A DNA stretch of 64,000 nucleotides from Nitrincola schmidtii (GTDB taxonomy: Bacteria; Pseudomonadota; Gammaproteobacteria; Pseudomonadales; Balneatricaceae), in contig NZ_WBOL01000011.1 in NCBI RefSeq assembly GCF_008973715.1, forward strand, positions 62,001 to 126,000, given 5' to 3'. The notes under the pieces were generated by a model that did no database searches, was not told the origin of the DNA, and saw only the letters and a list, made by a program, of their open reading frames with translations. Numbering within the stretch: position 1 is the stretch's first letter; each line of letters opens with the position of its first letter. Positions 18,620 to 26,541 of this stretch are shown here, piece after piece. The position numbers were made by a program, and so were the translations under genes.

Positions 18620-19144
18620 ATGCTGTTATCCATTATCGTTGCTCAATCTGAAAACAGAATCATCGGTCGAGGAAATAAGTTACCTTGGTATCTTCCTGAA
18701 GACTTGAAGTATTTTAAGCGAATTACGCAAGGTAAACCGATTGTCATGGGCCGTAAAACCTACGAGTCTATTGGCCGCCCATTGCCAGGTCGAACGAACA
18801 TAGTAATCAGCCGTAATCCTGAATATCAATCACCCGGTATCCATGTGGTGGCCAGTCTAGATCAAGCCTTAGCCTTAGCTGAGCAGCAAGCGCTGATTGA
18901 TGGTTCTGAAGAGATGTTGGTGATCGGCGGTGCCGAAATCTACAAACAAGCGATCCAGCAAGCCGATCGTCTTTATGTTACTCAGGTACATGCCACGATA
19001 GAGGGTGATGCTTCATTTCCAGCAATAGATGAATCAGTCTGGCAGCAAGAAATGCGAGAAGATTTTTTTGCCGAGGGTCCCAATCCCTATGACTATAGTT
19101 TTGTGGTTTATCAGCGCAAGCATTCTGAAGAGGAAAATGTGTGA
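18620..19144 (+). CDS. folA: Dihydrofolate reductase
   Basis: FolA reduces dihydrofolate to tetrahydrofolate with NADPH and is the trimethoprim target. The 174-residue protein shows RIIGRGNKLPWYLPEDLKYF with the active-site aspartate after LPE, GKPIVMGRKTYESIGRPLPG for cofactor binding, and VIGGAEIYKQAI. Nothing in it suggests an acquired resistant form. It is coupled to thyA upstream, and its GTG-TGA end overlaps the GTG start of birA by 4 nt. Confidence 0.95.
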   Translation: MLLSIIVAQSENRIIGRGNKLPWYLPEDLKYFKRITQGKPIVMGRKTYESIGRPLPGRTNIVISRNPEYQSPGIHVVASLDQALALAEQQALIDGSEEMLVIGGAEIYKQAIQQADRLYVTQVHATIEGDASFPAIDESVWQQEMREDFFAEGPNPYDYSFVVYQRKHSEEENV

Positions 19145-20124
19145 CGCAGCGTAAACTACTTGAGCTTCTCTCTGATGGTCAGTTTCATTCAGGGCAGCAT
19201 TTAGGCGATCATATTGGCATCAGTCGCACGGGTGTGTGGAAGCAAATCAAGGCATTGGAAGAGCTTGGGTTGGAAGTCTATTCCATCAGGGGTCGTGGCT
19301 ATCGAATTCCAGGTGGTGTTGACTTAATAGAGCTTCAACATTTCGTCGATCAGTTGCCAATGGATGTTGCTAAAATGTTTGACGAGCAAGAGTTGCACCT
19401 TCAAACAGGATCAACCAATGAGCTTGCACTTAATGCCTTAAGAAAAGGTGTTAATCGCGGTATCTATATCGCTGAGCAGCAAACAGAGGGGCGCGGTAGG
19501 CGAGGCAGGCGTTGGGTCAGTCCCTTTGCATCCGGTGTGTATTTTTCCCTGGCGTGGCGTTTTCGCTGTGGTGTCAACGAATTAGAAGGCTTGAGTTTAG
19601 TCGTTGGTTTGGCCGTAAAGCGTGTCCTTGATCGGGCAGATGTCAAAAATGTTAATGTTAAATGGCCTAATGATTTATTGATTAACGGCTCTAAGCTGGC
19701 AGGCGTACTGATCGAGGTTCAAGGAGATACCTCCATCGAGTCACAGTTAGTCATAGGTGTCGGTATTAACGCCTTTATATCTCAGGGTATGGCTGAAGCG
19801 ATTGATCAGCCTTGGGCAGATATCAAGCAGCAAGGCATAGAGTTATCGAGAACCGATTTGTTGGCACAAGTGGTTATCGAATTAGTGGACATATTGAAAA
19901 AATTTGAAGCACAGGGTTTTGCGGTTTTTCGTGATGAATGGATGGCTGGAGATATTTTTTATCAGCAGCCTGTCAAAGTGCAAACGGGTGCAGATGCTTT
20001 CATCGCCGGTATAGCGAAAGGCGTCAGCGAGACGGGAGCGCTATTGCTAGAAACCGAGCAAGGGTTGCGTAACATTCATGGTGGAGAGGTAAGCCTAAGA
20101 GGGCTTAGTTCGCAGGGGCTGTAA
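19141..20124 (+). CDS. birA: Bifunctional biotin ligase / biotin operon repressor
   Basis: BirA biotinylates the acetyl-CoA carboxylase carrier and, with its helix-turn-helix, can repress biotin genes. The 327-residue protein has an N-terminal winged HTH (LLSDGQFHSGQHLGDHIGIS, RTGVWKQIKALEELG). The ligase domain includes GRGRRGRRWVSPFASGVYFS for biotinyl-AMP binding, VKWPNDLLINGSKLAGVLIE, and a C-terminal SH3-like domain. The DNA-binding domain is complete, so it should regulate as well. The GTG start overlaps the folA stop; coaX begins immediately after its stop. Confidence 0.94.
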   Translation: MTQRKLLELLSDGQFHSGQHLGDHIGISRTGVWKQIKALEELGLEVYSIRGRGYRIPGGVDLIELQHFVDQLPMDVAKMFDEQELHLQTGSTNELALNALRKGVNRGIYIAEQQTEGRGRRGRRWVSPFASGVYFSLAWRFRCGVNELEGLSLVVGLAVKRVLDRADVKNVNVKWPNDLLINGSKLAGVLIEVQGDTSIESQLVIGVGINAFISQGMAEAIDQPWADIKQQGIELSRTDLLAQVVIELVDILKKFEAQGFAVFRDEWMAGDIFYQQPVKVQTGADAFIAGIAKGVSETGALLLETEQGLRNIHGGEVSLRGLSSQGL

Positions 20125-20904
20125 TTGAAACCTATCACAGAGCTTGAATTAGACGCTGGCAATACCTTTATTAAATGGCGGATCTGTCGTGATGGTGTTG
20201 CTGAGCCACAGCAGCGCTGGTTTACTGACGAAATTCGATGTCGCAGCGTGCAAATTCCTGCTGAATGGATAGGGTTAGATTCAGCGCGCTACGTCAGTGT
20301 TGCCGGTGATGAAGTCAATCAATGGTTAAATCAGACCTTTCAGCGATTATCGATTCCGTTTATTACTGCTGAAGTTCATTCGGAGTATCAAGGTCTTAAA
20401 AATGCTTATAAAAACCCCGAGCAGATGGGAGCAGATCGTTGGGTAGCGATGCTTGCCGGTTGGCAAAAATTGCAATCATCTTTTTGCGTGGTTGATGCCG
20501 GTAGTGCCATCACGATCGATTGGGTCAATCATCAAGGTCAGCATTTAGGCGGTTATATACTGCCAGGTGTGGCTATGTTGAAAAAAAGTTTATTAGGGCA
20601 GACGGCAAAAGTTAGGTGGGATGAGCAGCATCAAACTACCCGTATAGCGCCAGGAAAATCCACCGCGGAATGTGTTGAACACGGCTGTCGCTATCAAATA
20701 GCAGCCTTGATGAAACAGTTGGAGCGTGATTGTAAGGAGCGACACATAGATAAGATGTTGGTCACAGGGGGCGATGCGTTTGACTTGATGGCATGGCTTA
20801 ACGACGCTGAATATCATCCCTTGCTGGTTCTGGATGGTTTGAAGTACCTGGACATGCCAACGTTAGATGATAATACACTCGCTAAGAAACAAAAGGAGTG
20901 TTGA
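20125..20904 (+). CDS. coaX: Type III pantothenate kinase
   Basis: CoaX phosphorylates pantothenate, the first committed step of coenzyme A synthesis, in organisms lacking CoaA. The 259-residue ASKHA-fold protein shows ELDAGNTFIKWRI (phosphate loop), NPEQMGADRWVAMLAGW, CVVDAGSAITIDWV with the second acidic motif, and LGGYILPG. It begins at a TTG directly after the birA TAA; AGGGG six bases upstream supports this start. The birA-coaX pair is typical of pseudomonads and relatives. Confidence 0.93.
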   Translation: MKPITELELDAGNTFIKWRICRDGVAEPQQRWFTDEIRCRSVQIPAEWIGLDSARYVSVAGDEVNQWLNQTFQRLSIPFITAEVHSEYQGLKNAYKNPEQMGADRWVAMLAGWQKLQSSFCVVDAGSAITIDWVNHQGQHLGGYILPGVAMLKKSLLGQTAKVRWDEQHQTTRIAPGKSTAECVEHGCRYQIAALMKQLERDCKERHIDKMLVTGGDAFDLMAWLNDAEYHPLLVLDGLKYLDMPTLDDNTLAKKQKEC

Positions 20905-20905
20905 T

Positions 20906-21049
20906 GTGTGGAAGTGGCTGTTCATTCTATTGCTCTTAGCGAATTCCCTGATGTTTTTTTGGTATGCCCAGCAGCGAGCCAGTCAACAGACGTTTGTCGA
21001 TACTCGACTACCAGCAGTTCAGACAATTGAATTAGTTGACGATAATTAA
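20906..21049 (+). CDS. Small membrane peptide after coaX; possible remnant of a SPOR protein anchor
   Basis: A 47-residue ORF starting at GTG 20906, 7 nt after a perfect AAGGAG. It reads VWKWLFILLLLANSLMFFWY, followed by a polar tail ending VQTIELVDDN. One membrane helix (residues 4-20) is followed by about 25 periplasmic-type residues. In Pseudomonas a SPOR-domain protein with a similar anchor follows coaX. Here the ORF stops before any SPOR domain, and the next 130 bases hold no such domain in any frame. It is either a reduced family member or an independent small protein. Confidence 0.55.
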   Translation: MWKWLFILLLLANSLMFFWYAQQRASQQTFVDTRLPAVQTIELVDDN

Positions 21050-21182
21050 ATATTGCGCCAAAGTAAGAGTGTTCCTTCTTTATCAAACGAATGACAGATG
21101 GAAATGAAAGGTTCATATAGATTAAAAAATGACCTTGGCAGACAAAAAGCCTAAAAAAATATAAAAAAATCAAAAACAGGGC

Positions 21183-21211
21183 TTGCATCAATAAATCGCT
21201 ATCAGTAAGAT
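21183..21211 (+). promoter_or_regulatory. Promoter of the tRNA-tufB operon
   Basis: TTGCAT, a 17-nt spacer and TAAGAT are followed by ACGCACC, a GC-rich discriminator, and the first tRNA begins 22 nt after the -10. Just upstream (about 21143-21178) is a strikingly A-rich stretch with several A-runs, like an UP element. This is the classic layout of stringently controlled stable-RNA promoters. Confidence 0.75.
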
Positions 21212-21232
21212 ACGCACCACTTCGACGGTTAT

Positions 21233-21308
<76 letters not shown>

Positions 21309-21327
21309 GTTGATACCGTGAAGTTGT

Positions 21328-21411
21328 GGTGGGGTTCCCGAGTGGCCAAAGGGATCAGACTGTAAATCTGACGCGCGAGCTTCGGTGGTTCGAATCCACC
21401 TCCCACCACCA
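21328..21411 (+). tRNA. tRNA-Tyr (GTA)
   Basis: A class II tRNA with a long variable arm. The acceptor GGTGGGG pairs with TCCCACC. The anticodon loop in CAGACTGTAAATCTG reads GTA, the variable arm lies around GCGCGAGC, the T loop is GTTCGAATC and CCA is encoded. It closely resembles the E. coli tyrosine tRNA. Confidence 0.97.
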
Positions 21412-21431
21412 TCCTCAATCAGCTGAACTCG

Positions 21432-21506
21432 GCGGGTATGGTATAGTGGCTATTACCTCAGCCTTCCAAGCTGAAGAGGCGGGTTCGATTCCCGCTACCC
21501 GCTCCA
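21432..21506 (+). tRNA. tRNA-Gly (TCC)
   Basis: The acceptor GCGGGTA pairs with TACCCGC. The anticodon arm TCAGC-CTTCCAA-GCTGA gives anticodon TCC. The T arm GCGGGTTCGATTCCCGC is perfect and TCCA ends the gene. It is nearly the same as E. coli glyT. Confidence 0.97.
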
Positions 21507-21511
21507 GATTC

Positions 21512-21586
21512 GCTCATGTAGCTCAGGGGTAGAGCACACCCTTGGTAAGGGTGAGGTCGGCGGTTCAATTCCGCCCATGAGCTCCA
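21512..21586 (+). tRNA. tRNA-Thr (GGT)
   Basis: The acceptor GCTCATG pairs with CATGAGC. The anticodon arm CACCC-TTGGTAA-GGGTG gives anticodon GGT, with T arm GGCGGTTCAATTCCGCC and TCCA end. Only 5 nt separate it from tRNA-Gly, showing processing from one precursor. tufB follows after about 90 nt with no terminator between. Confidence 0.97.
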
Positions 21587-21675
21587 TGTATTAATGAAAG
21601 GGTAGATATAGTAATATGTCTGCCCTTTGTTGTATTTAACGACCTGTGGTCAACCGGAAAGATTGGGAACTCATC

Positions 21676-22869
21676 ATGGCTAAGAAAGCTTTTGAACGTA
21701 ACAAGCCGCACGTCAACGTAGGAACCATTGGCCACGTTGACCACGGTAAAACAACCCTAACAGCTGCACTGACTCGCGTATGTGCAGAAGTGTTTGGTGG
21801 TACTGCGGTTGCATTTGACGGTATCGACAATGCACCGGAAGAGCGTGAGCGTGGTATTACTATCTCTACATCACACGTAGAATACGAATCAACGATCCGT
21901 CACTATGCACACGTAGACTGCCCAGGGCACGCTGACTATGTTAAAAACATGATCACCGGTGCTGCACAGATGGACGGCGCGATCCTAGTATGTTCAGCTG
22001 CTGACGGCCCAATGCCACAGACGCGTGAGCACATCCTGTTGTCACGTCAGGTAGGTGTACCTTACATCGTTGTGTTCCTGAACAAAGCGGACATGGTTGA
22101 TGATGAAGAGTTGATGGAACTGGTTGAGATGGAAGTTCGTGAGCTTCTAGATCAGTACGATTTCCCAGGCGACGACACGCCAATCATCATCGGTTCTGCG
22201 CTAATGGCGTTGAACGGTCAAGATGACAATGAAATGGGTACGACTGCTGTACGTAAACTGGTTGAAGCATTGGATACTTACATCCCTGAGCCAGAGCGTG
22301 CTATCGACAAGCCATTCCTAATGCCAATCGAAGACGTATTCTCTATCTCTGGTCGTGGTACTGTAGTAACTGGCCGTGTAGAGCGTGGTATCGTTAAAGC
22401 AGGTGAAGAGATCGAAATCGTTGGTATCCGTCCAACGACTAAGACCACTTGTACTGGTGTTGAGATGTTCCGTAAGTTGCTTGACGAAGGTCGTGCAGGT
22501 GAGAACATTGGTGCGCTGTTGCGTGGTACTAAGCGTGATGACGTTGAGCGTGGTCAGGTTCTATGTAAGCCAGGTTCAATCAAGCCACACACCAAGTTTG
22601 AAGGCGAAGTATACGTACTGAGCAAAGAAGAAGGTGGTCGTCACACGCCATTCTTCAAAGGTTACCGTCCACAGTTCTACTTCCGTACCACAGACATCAC
22701 TGGCGCTTGTGAGCTACCAGAAGGTGTTGAGATGGTAATGCCGGGTGACAACGTACAGATGACTGTTACGCTGATCAACCCAATCGCGATGGAAGAAGGT
22801 CTGCGCTTTGCGATCCGTGAAGGCGGTCGTACAGTGGGTGCAGGCGTTGTAGCAAAAATTGTTGAATAA
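21676..22869 (+). CDS. tufB: Elongation factor Tu (first copy)
   Basis: EF-Tu delivers aminoacyl-tRNA to the ribosome as a GTPase. The 397-residue protein has G1 GHVDHGKT (19-26), the effector RGITIS, G3 DCPGH, G4 NKAD and G5 SAL, followed by the two beta-barrel domains ([23 protein letters not shown]). It is nearly identical to the second copy at 38196; I count four nucleotide differences, all at the gene ends. Co-transcription with four upstream tRNAs links tRNA and EF-Tu supply. ATG 21676 is chosen over an upstream in-frame start because [12 protein letters not shown] is the conserved beginning. Confidence 0.98.
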   Translation: MAKKAFERNKPHVNVGTIGHVDHGKTTLTAALTRVCAEVFGGTAVAFDGIDNAPEERERGITISTSHVEYESTIRHYAHVDCPGHADYVKNMITGAAQMDGAILVCSAADGPMPQTREHILLSRQVGVPYIVVFLNKADMVDDEELMELVEMEVRELLDQYDFPGDDTPIIIGSALMALNGQDDNEMGTTAVRKLVEALDTYIPEPERAIDKPFLMPIEDVFSISGRGTVVTGRVERGIVKAGEEIEIVGIRPTTKTTCTGVEMFRKLLDEGRAGENIGALLRGTKRDDVERGQVLCKPGSIKPHTKFEGEVYVLSKEEGGRHTPFFKGYRPQFYFRTTDITGACELPEGVEMVMPGDNVQMTVTLINPIAMEEGLRFAIREGGRTVGAGVVAKIVE

Positions 22870-22884
22870 TTTTTGTAAATACGC

Positions 22885-22913
22885 TTGCTAGTAAATGGGG
22901 AGGTCTCTATAAT
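22885..22913 (+). promoter_or_regulatory. Promoter of tRNA-Trp-secE-nusG
   Basis: TTGCTA, a 17-nt spacer and a perfect TATAAT are followed by GTGCCTCC. The tRNA starts about 20 nt downstream. GGGAGG (22898-22903) and CCTCCC (22917-22922) form an inverted repeat that brackets the -10 element, which could act as an operator or an RNA hairpin. Confidence 0.75.
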
Positions 22914-22933
22914 GTGCCTCCCTATTATGCAGT

Positions 22934-23009
<76 letters not shown>

Positions 23010-23070
23010 CTTTCAGTCGAAGGTGGCGTCACATAGCGTAAGCTTACCTAATTAAGCCGAGGCTTCTAGC

Positions 23071-23439
23071 GTGAACACAAAAGTACAAGCTGAAGAGTCT
23101 AAATACGACAGCATTAAATGGATTGCTGTTGTTGCGATTGTCGCCGCAGGTGTTATCGGAAACTCTGTGTTTTCTGGCGAATCGCTGTTGTATCGAGTAT
23201 TGGCACTGTTGGTGCTAGCTGTGGTTGCTGGTTTTATCGCGCTGCAGACGGCAAAAGGTCGTACTTGGTTTAAGTTGTTTAAAGATGCCAAAGGCGAGAT
23301 GCGTCGAGTTGTATGGCCTACGCGTCAAGAAACTCTACAGACGACATTAATGGTGCTAGCTGCTGTTTTAGTAGTGGCGCTGATGCTGTGGGGCATGGAT
23401 ACATTCTTCGGCTGGATAGTTTCCAGTGCGATAGGTTAG
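23071..23439 (+). CDS. secE: Preprotein translocase subunit SecE
   Basis: SecE clamps SecY in the inner membrane translocon. The 122-residue protein has three hydrophobic helices (about 17-35, 41-60 and 90-115), as in E. coli-type SecE. The essential amphipathic segment AKGEMRRVVWPTRQETLQTT precedes the last helix. The start is GTG. It is followed by nusG after 9 nt, the universal secE-nusG pair. Confidence 0.95.
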   Translation: MNTKVQAEESKYDSIKWIAVVAIVAAGVIGNSVFSGESLLYRVLALLVLAVVAGFIALQTAKGRTWFKLFKDAKGEMRRVVWPTRQETLQTTLMVLAAVLVVALMLWGMDTFFGWIVSSAIG

Positions 23440-23448
23440 GGGTATAGC

Positions 23449-23994
23449 ATGAGTACAGAAGAAAAAAAGCGCTGGTATGTCGTACATGCTTACTCTGGTT
23501 ATGAAAAGCGAGTCATGTCAGGCCTAAGAGAGCGTATTGAGCTCCAAGGCGTGCAAGATCTGTTTGGTGAAATATTAGTACCAACAGAAGAAGTGGTAGA
23601 GATTCGTGATGGTAAAAAACGTAAATCTGAGCGTAAGTTCTACCCAGGTTACGTTTTAGTCAATATGGTTATGAATGATGAAACCTGGCACTTGGTGAAA
23701 AGCACACCTCGAGTACTAGGTTTTATTGGTGGTACAGCAGATAAGCCTGCTCCTATCACCGAGCGTGAGGCAAATGAAATTTTGCAGCGTGTTGAAAGTG
23801 GTGCTGATAAGCCCCGTCCTAAGACAGTGTTTGAGCCGGGCGAGATGGTTCGTGTTACCGATGGTCCGTTTGCTGACTTCAATGGTGTTGTTGAAGAAGT
23901 CAATTACGAGAAAAACCGTCTTCAGGTCGCTGTTCTTATTTTTGGTCGTTCAACGCCAGTCGAATTAGAATTTCGTCAAGTCGAAAAGGCTTGA
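23449..23994 (+). CDS. nusG: Transcription termination/antitermination factor NusG
   Basis: NusG binds RNA polymerase through its NGN domain and links it to Rho or ribosomal protein S10 through its KOW domain. The 181-residue protein has [18 protein letters not shown], the family segment [25 protein letters not shown], and the KOW domain [20 protein letters not shown]. Length matches E. coli NusG. A terminator follows, separating it from rplK. Confidence 0.97.
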   Translation: MSTEEKKRWYVVHAYSGYEKRVMSGLRERIELQGVQDLFGEILVPTEEVVEIRDGKKRKSERKFYPGYVLVNMVMNDETWHLVKSTPRVLGFIGGTADKPAPITEREANEILQRVESGADKPRPKTVFEPGEMVRVTDGPFADFNGVVEEVNYEKNRLQVAVLIFGRSTPVELEFRQVEKA

Positions 23995-24010
23995 TCTTTT
24001 TTTTAAATGA

Positions 24011-24038
24011 AGCTCGAATGTAAATTCGGGCTATTTTT
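24011..24038 (+). terminator. Terminator between nusG and rplK
   Basis: AGCTCGAAT and ATTCGGGCT form a 9-bp stem (one G-U pair) with loop GTAA, followed by ATTTTTG. It should end most secE-nusG transcripts ahead of the L11 operon. Confidence 0.65.
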
Positions 24039-24086
24039 GTAACGACGGGGAGCCGAAAGGCGATTGTACCCAAAGGAGTAGCTTAA

Positions 24087-24521
24087 ATGGCTAAGAAAAT
24101 TAATGCTTACATCAAGCTGCAGGTAAAAGCCGGTCAGGCTAACCCAAGTCCACCAGTGGGTCCTGCACTAGGTCAGCACGGCGTCAATATCATGGAGTTC
24201 TGCAAAGCGTTTAACGCTGCGACCCAGGGTATGGAGCCAGGTCTGCCGACACCAGTTGTTATCACTGTTTATAGTGATCGTAGCTTTACTTTCATCACGA
24301 AGACACCTCCTGCAGCTATCCTGCTGAAAAAAGCAGCTGGCCTAAAGAGCGGTTCTGCGCGTCCTAATACTGAGAAAGTTGCAACCGTAACTCGCGCTCA
24401 GTTAGAAGAGATCGCTACTGTTAAGATGCCAGATCTAACGGCAGCAGATATGGATGCCGCAGTTCGTACTATCGCAGGTAGTGCACGTTCAATGGGTATC
24501 ATTGTAGAGGGTGAACAGTAA
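24087..24521 (+). CDS. rplK: 50S ribosomal protein L11
   Basis: L11 forms the base of the GTPase-associated stalk on 23S rRNA and is needed for the RelA response to uncharged tRNA. The 144-residue protein begins [20 protein letters not shown], with [22 protein letters not shown] and the C-terminal RNA-binding motif [18 protein letters not shown] ([17 protein letters not shown]). A good AAAGGAG precedes the ATG. rplA overlaps its stop (TAATG). Full-length with no anomalies. Confidence 0.97.
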   Translation: MAKKINAYIKLQVKAGQANPSPPVGPALGQHGVNIMEFCKAFNAATQGMEPGLPTPVVITVYSDRSFTFITKTPPAAILLKKAAGLKSGSARPNTEKVATVTRAQLEEIATVKMPDLTAADMDAAVRTIAGSARSMGIIVEGEQ

Positions 24522-25213
24522 TGGCTAAGCTATCCAAGCGCCAAAAAGCAATCAACGAAAAAGTAGTTGCTGGCAAATTGTACCCAGTTCAAGAAGCGGT
24601 ATCTGTATTGGCAGAAGTCTCCACTGTAAAGTTTGCTGAGTCATTTGACGTTGCAGTAAATCTTGGCGTTGATCCACGTAAATCTGATCAGGTTGTTCGT
24701 GGTTCTACAGTGCTACCAAACGGTACGGGTAAAGATGTACGTGTTGCTGTTTTTGCTCAAGGCGATAACGCAGAAAAAGCAAAAGCTGCTGGTGCAGACA
24801 TTGTTGGTTTTGAAGATCTTGCTGAGCAGATTAAAGGCGGCAATCTGAATTTTGACGTCGTTATTGCAACTCCAGATGCCATGCGTATCGTTGGTCAGTT
24901 AGGTCAAGTGTTAGGCCCACGTGGTTTAATGCCTAACCCTAAAGTGGGTACAGTTACCCCTGATGTTGCAACTGCCGTTCAAAACGCTAAAGCAGGTCAA
25001 GTTCGTTTCCGTACTGATAAGAACGGTATCATCCATTGTTCAGTGGGTAAAATCGGTTTCAGTGCAGACGCAATCAAAGAGAATATCGCAGCGCTTGTTG
25101 CAGATCTGAAGAAGCTTAAGCCTTCTTCCTCAAAAGGCGTTTACGTTAAGAAAGTAACCCTGTCCACTACGATGGGCCCAGGGGTAGTTGTTGATCAGTC
25201 TTCTTTAAGCTGA
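24521..25213 (+). CDS. rplA: 50S ribosomal protein L1
   Basis: L1 forms the mobile stalk near the E site and represses translation of the rplK-rplA mRNA. The 230-residue protein shows [33 protein letters not shown], and the signature [24 protein letters not shown] overlap with rplK indicates coupled translation. The L1 target would be near the rplK start, where the leader is short. Length is standard. Confidence 0.97.
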   Translation: MAKLSKRQKAINEKVVAGKLYPVQEAVSVLAEVSTVKFAESFDVAVNLGVDPRKSDQVVRGSTVLPNGTGKDVRVAVFAQGDNAEKAKAAGADIVGFEDLAEQIKGGNLNFDVVIATPDAMRIVGQLGQVLGPRGLMPNPKVGTVTPDVATAVQNAKAGQVRFRTDKNGIIHCSVGKIGFSADAIKENIAALVADLKKLKPSSSKGVYVKKVTLSTTMGPGVVVDQSSLS

Positions 25214-25437
25214 TTTCAACAATAACGTTTTTGAGGGTCTTCGTGACCTGTCAGACAGATACGAAGACCGTCAAAGACCGCAGGTGAGGATGCTAAACCA
25301 TCCTCTTAATGGTTTTTCCGGCCTGCGCAGACGGTGAGATTCAAACGAATCACAGAACCACCGTACTCACCGCTTGACTATAGTGGTCAGGTGTTTGGTT
25401 TGGTAAATGGTCGAAAGACTCAATCCAGGAGTAAATC
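25214..25437 (+). promoter_or_regulatory. L10 (rplJL) leader with autoregulatory structure
   Basis: The 224-nt gap before rplJ folds well by eye. CGCAGG (25279-25284) pairs with CCTGCG (25322-25327) around an inner hairpin GAGGATG-CTAAAC-CATCCTC. Further down, CGGTGAG pairs with CTCACCG around ATTC-AAAC-GAAT. In E. coli the L10-L7/L12 complex binds a structured leader of this kind and represses rplJL translation. The same role here is inferred from position and fold. Confidence 0.6.
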
Positions 25438-25929
25438 GTGGCATTAGGACTCGAAGACAAAAAAGCGATCGTCGCTGAAGTCCAGGAAGCTGCTAAATCA
25501 GCTGTGTCAGCTGTTGTTGCCGACTCACGTGGCGTATCTGTTACAGATATGACTGCGTTACGTAAACTGGCTCGTGAAAACGGTGTTTGGTTGCGTGTCG
25601 TTCGTAACACTCTGGCGCGTCGTGCTGTTGAAGGAACAAGCTATGAGTGTCTACAAGATACTTTCGTAGGTCCTTCAATTATTGCATTCTCTACAGAACA
25701 CCCAGGCGCTGGTGCGCGTATTCTGAAAGAGTTTGCGAAAGGCAACGAAAAGTTTGAGCTGAAAGCTGCAGCCTTCGAAGGCGAGAAAGTTGATATCTCC
25801 CTACTGGCAAGCTTGCCTACATACGACGAAGCAATAGCCAAGTTGATGAGCGTCCTCAAGGAAGCTTCAGCTGGCAAGCTGGTACGTACACTGGCAGCAG
25901 TTCGCGATCAGAAAGAGCAGGCTGCATAA
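25438..25929 (+). CDS. rplJ: 50S ribosomal protein L10
   Basis: L10 anchors the L7/L12 dimers to the ribosome and feeds back on its own mRNA. The 163-residue protein shows [52 protein letters not shown], and a C-terminal helix that holds L7/L12. The start is GTG preceded by AGGAG. It lies behind a long structured leader and 73 nt before rplL. Confidence 0.97.
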   Translation: MALGLEDKKAIVAEVQEAAKSAVSAVVADSRGVSVTDMTALRKLARENGVWLRVVRNTLARRAVEGTSYECLQDTFVGPSIIAFSTEHPGAGARILKEFAKGNEKFELKAAAFEGEKVDISLLASLPTYDEAIAKLMSVLKEASAGKLVRTLAAVRDQKEQAA

Positions 25930-26002
25930 TTACCTTTCAGGTAAGCAGGCTGATTAATCGTTTAATGGGCGCAAGCTCAAAAGAAATTCAGGAATTTAGA
26001 CA

Positions 26003-26368
26003 ATGTCTCTGACTCAAGAAGATATCATCAATGCAGTAGCTGAAATGTCTGTAAAGGACGTAGTTACTCTGATTGAAGCTATGGAAGAAAAATTCGGTGT
26101 TTCTGCTGCTGCTGCAGTAGCTGCTGGTCCTGTTGCGGCTGAAGCTGCTGAAGAACAGACCGAATTCAACGTTATCCTAGCTGAAACTGGTGATAAGAAA
26201 GTTAACGTGATCAAAGCTGTTCGTGGCGCTACCGGTCTTGGCTTGAAAGAAGCTAAAGAATTGGTTGATGGAGCTCCTGCTACTATCAAGGAAGGCGTAT
26301 CTAAGGAAGAAGCTGAAGAACTCAAGAAAGCACTGGAAGAAGCCGGCGCTAAAGTTGAGCTTAAGTAA
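26003..26368 (+). CDS. rplL: 50S ribosomal protein L7/L12
   Basis: The stalk protein that recruits translational GTPases, present in several copies per ribosome. The 121-residue protein has the dimerising N-terminal helices ([20 protein letters not shown]), an alanine-rich hinge ([18 protein letters not shown]), and a C-terminal factor-binding domain ([19 protein letters not shown]). Length and composition are normal. An attenuator-like hairpin follows before rpoB. Confidence 0.97.
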   Translation: MSLTQEDIINAVAEMSVKDVVTLIEAMEEKFGVSAAAAVAAGPVAAEAAEEQTEFNVILAETGDKKVNVIKAVRGATGLGLKEAKELVDGAPATIKEGVSKEEAEELKKALEEAGAKVELK

Positions 26369-26414
26369 TCGCGACTATGCGCTGCGAGCAGCGTAAACTG
26401 CTTTGAAAGCGTAT

Positions 26415-26444
26415 GGCTGGTGGCTGTGAGCCACCGGCCTTTTT
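26415..26444 (+). terminator. Attenuator-type hairpin between rplL and rpoB
   Basis: GGCTGGTGGCT and AGCCACCGGCC form an 11-bp stem (one G-U pair) with a GTG loop, followed directly by TTTTT. In E. coli an attenuator at the same place lets only part of the transcripts continue into rpoBC, matching polymerase to ribosomal protein output. The same function is inferred here. Confidence 0.7.
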
Positions 26445-26541
26445 CCGTTATTAATGACAGCAACAGATAACGGAATCTACAGACTGGAAGATCCCCTTCT
26501 GGACTGGCTTGTCAACTAGGTGCACATGCTGGGGAACACTG

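Noticed and set aside
21326..21532. Plus-strand ORF of 68 residues across tRNA-Tyr and tRNA-Gly
   Set aside because: It is a translation of tRNA sequence itself, with no ribosome site or protein-like composition.
23991..24019. TTGATC-17-TCGAAT near the nusG end as an rplK promoter
   Set aside because: The -10 is poor and lies inside the terminator stem, so I did not list it as a feature.
26014..26463. 149-residue minus-strand ORF opposite rplL
   Set aside because: A shadow of the alanine- and glutamate-rich rplL coding frame; serine/alanine-rich composition follows from the complement and there is no ribosome site.
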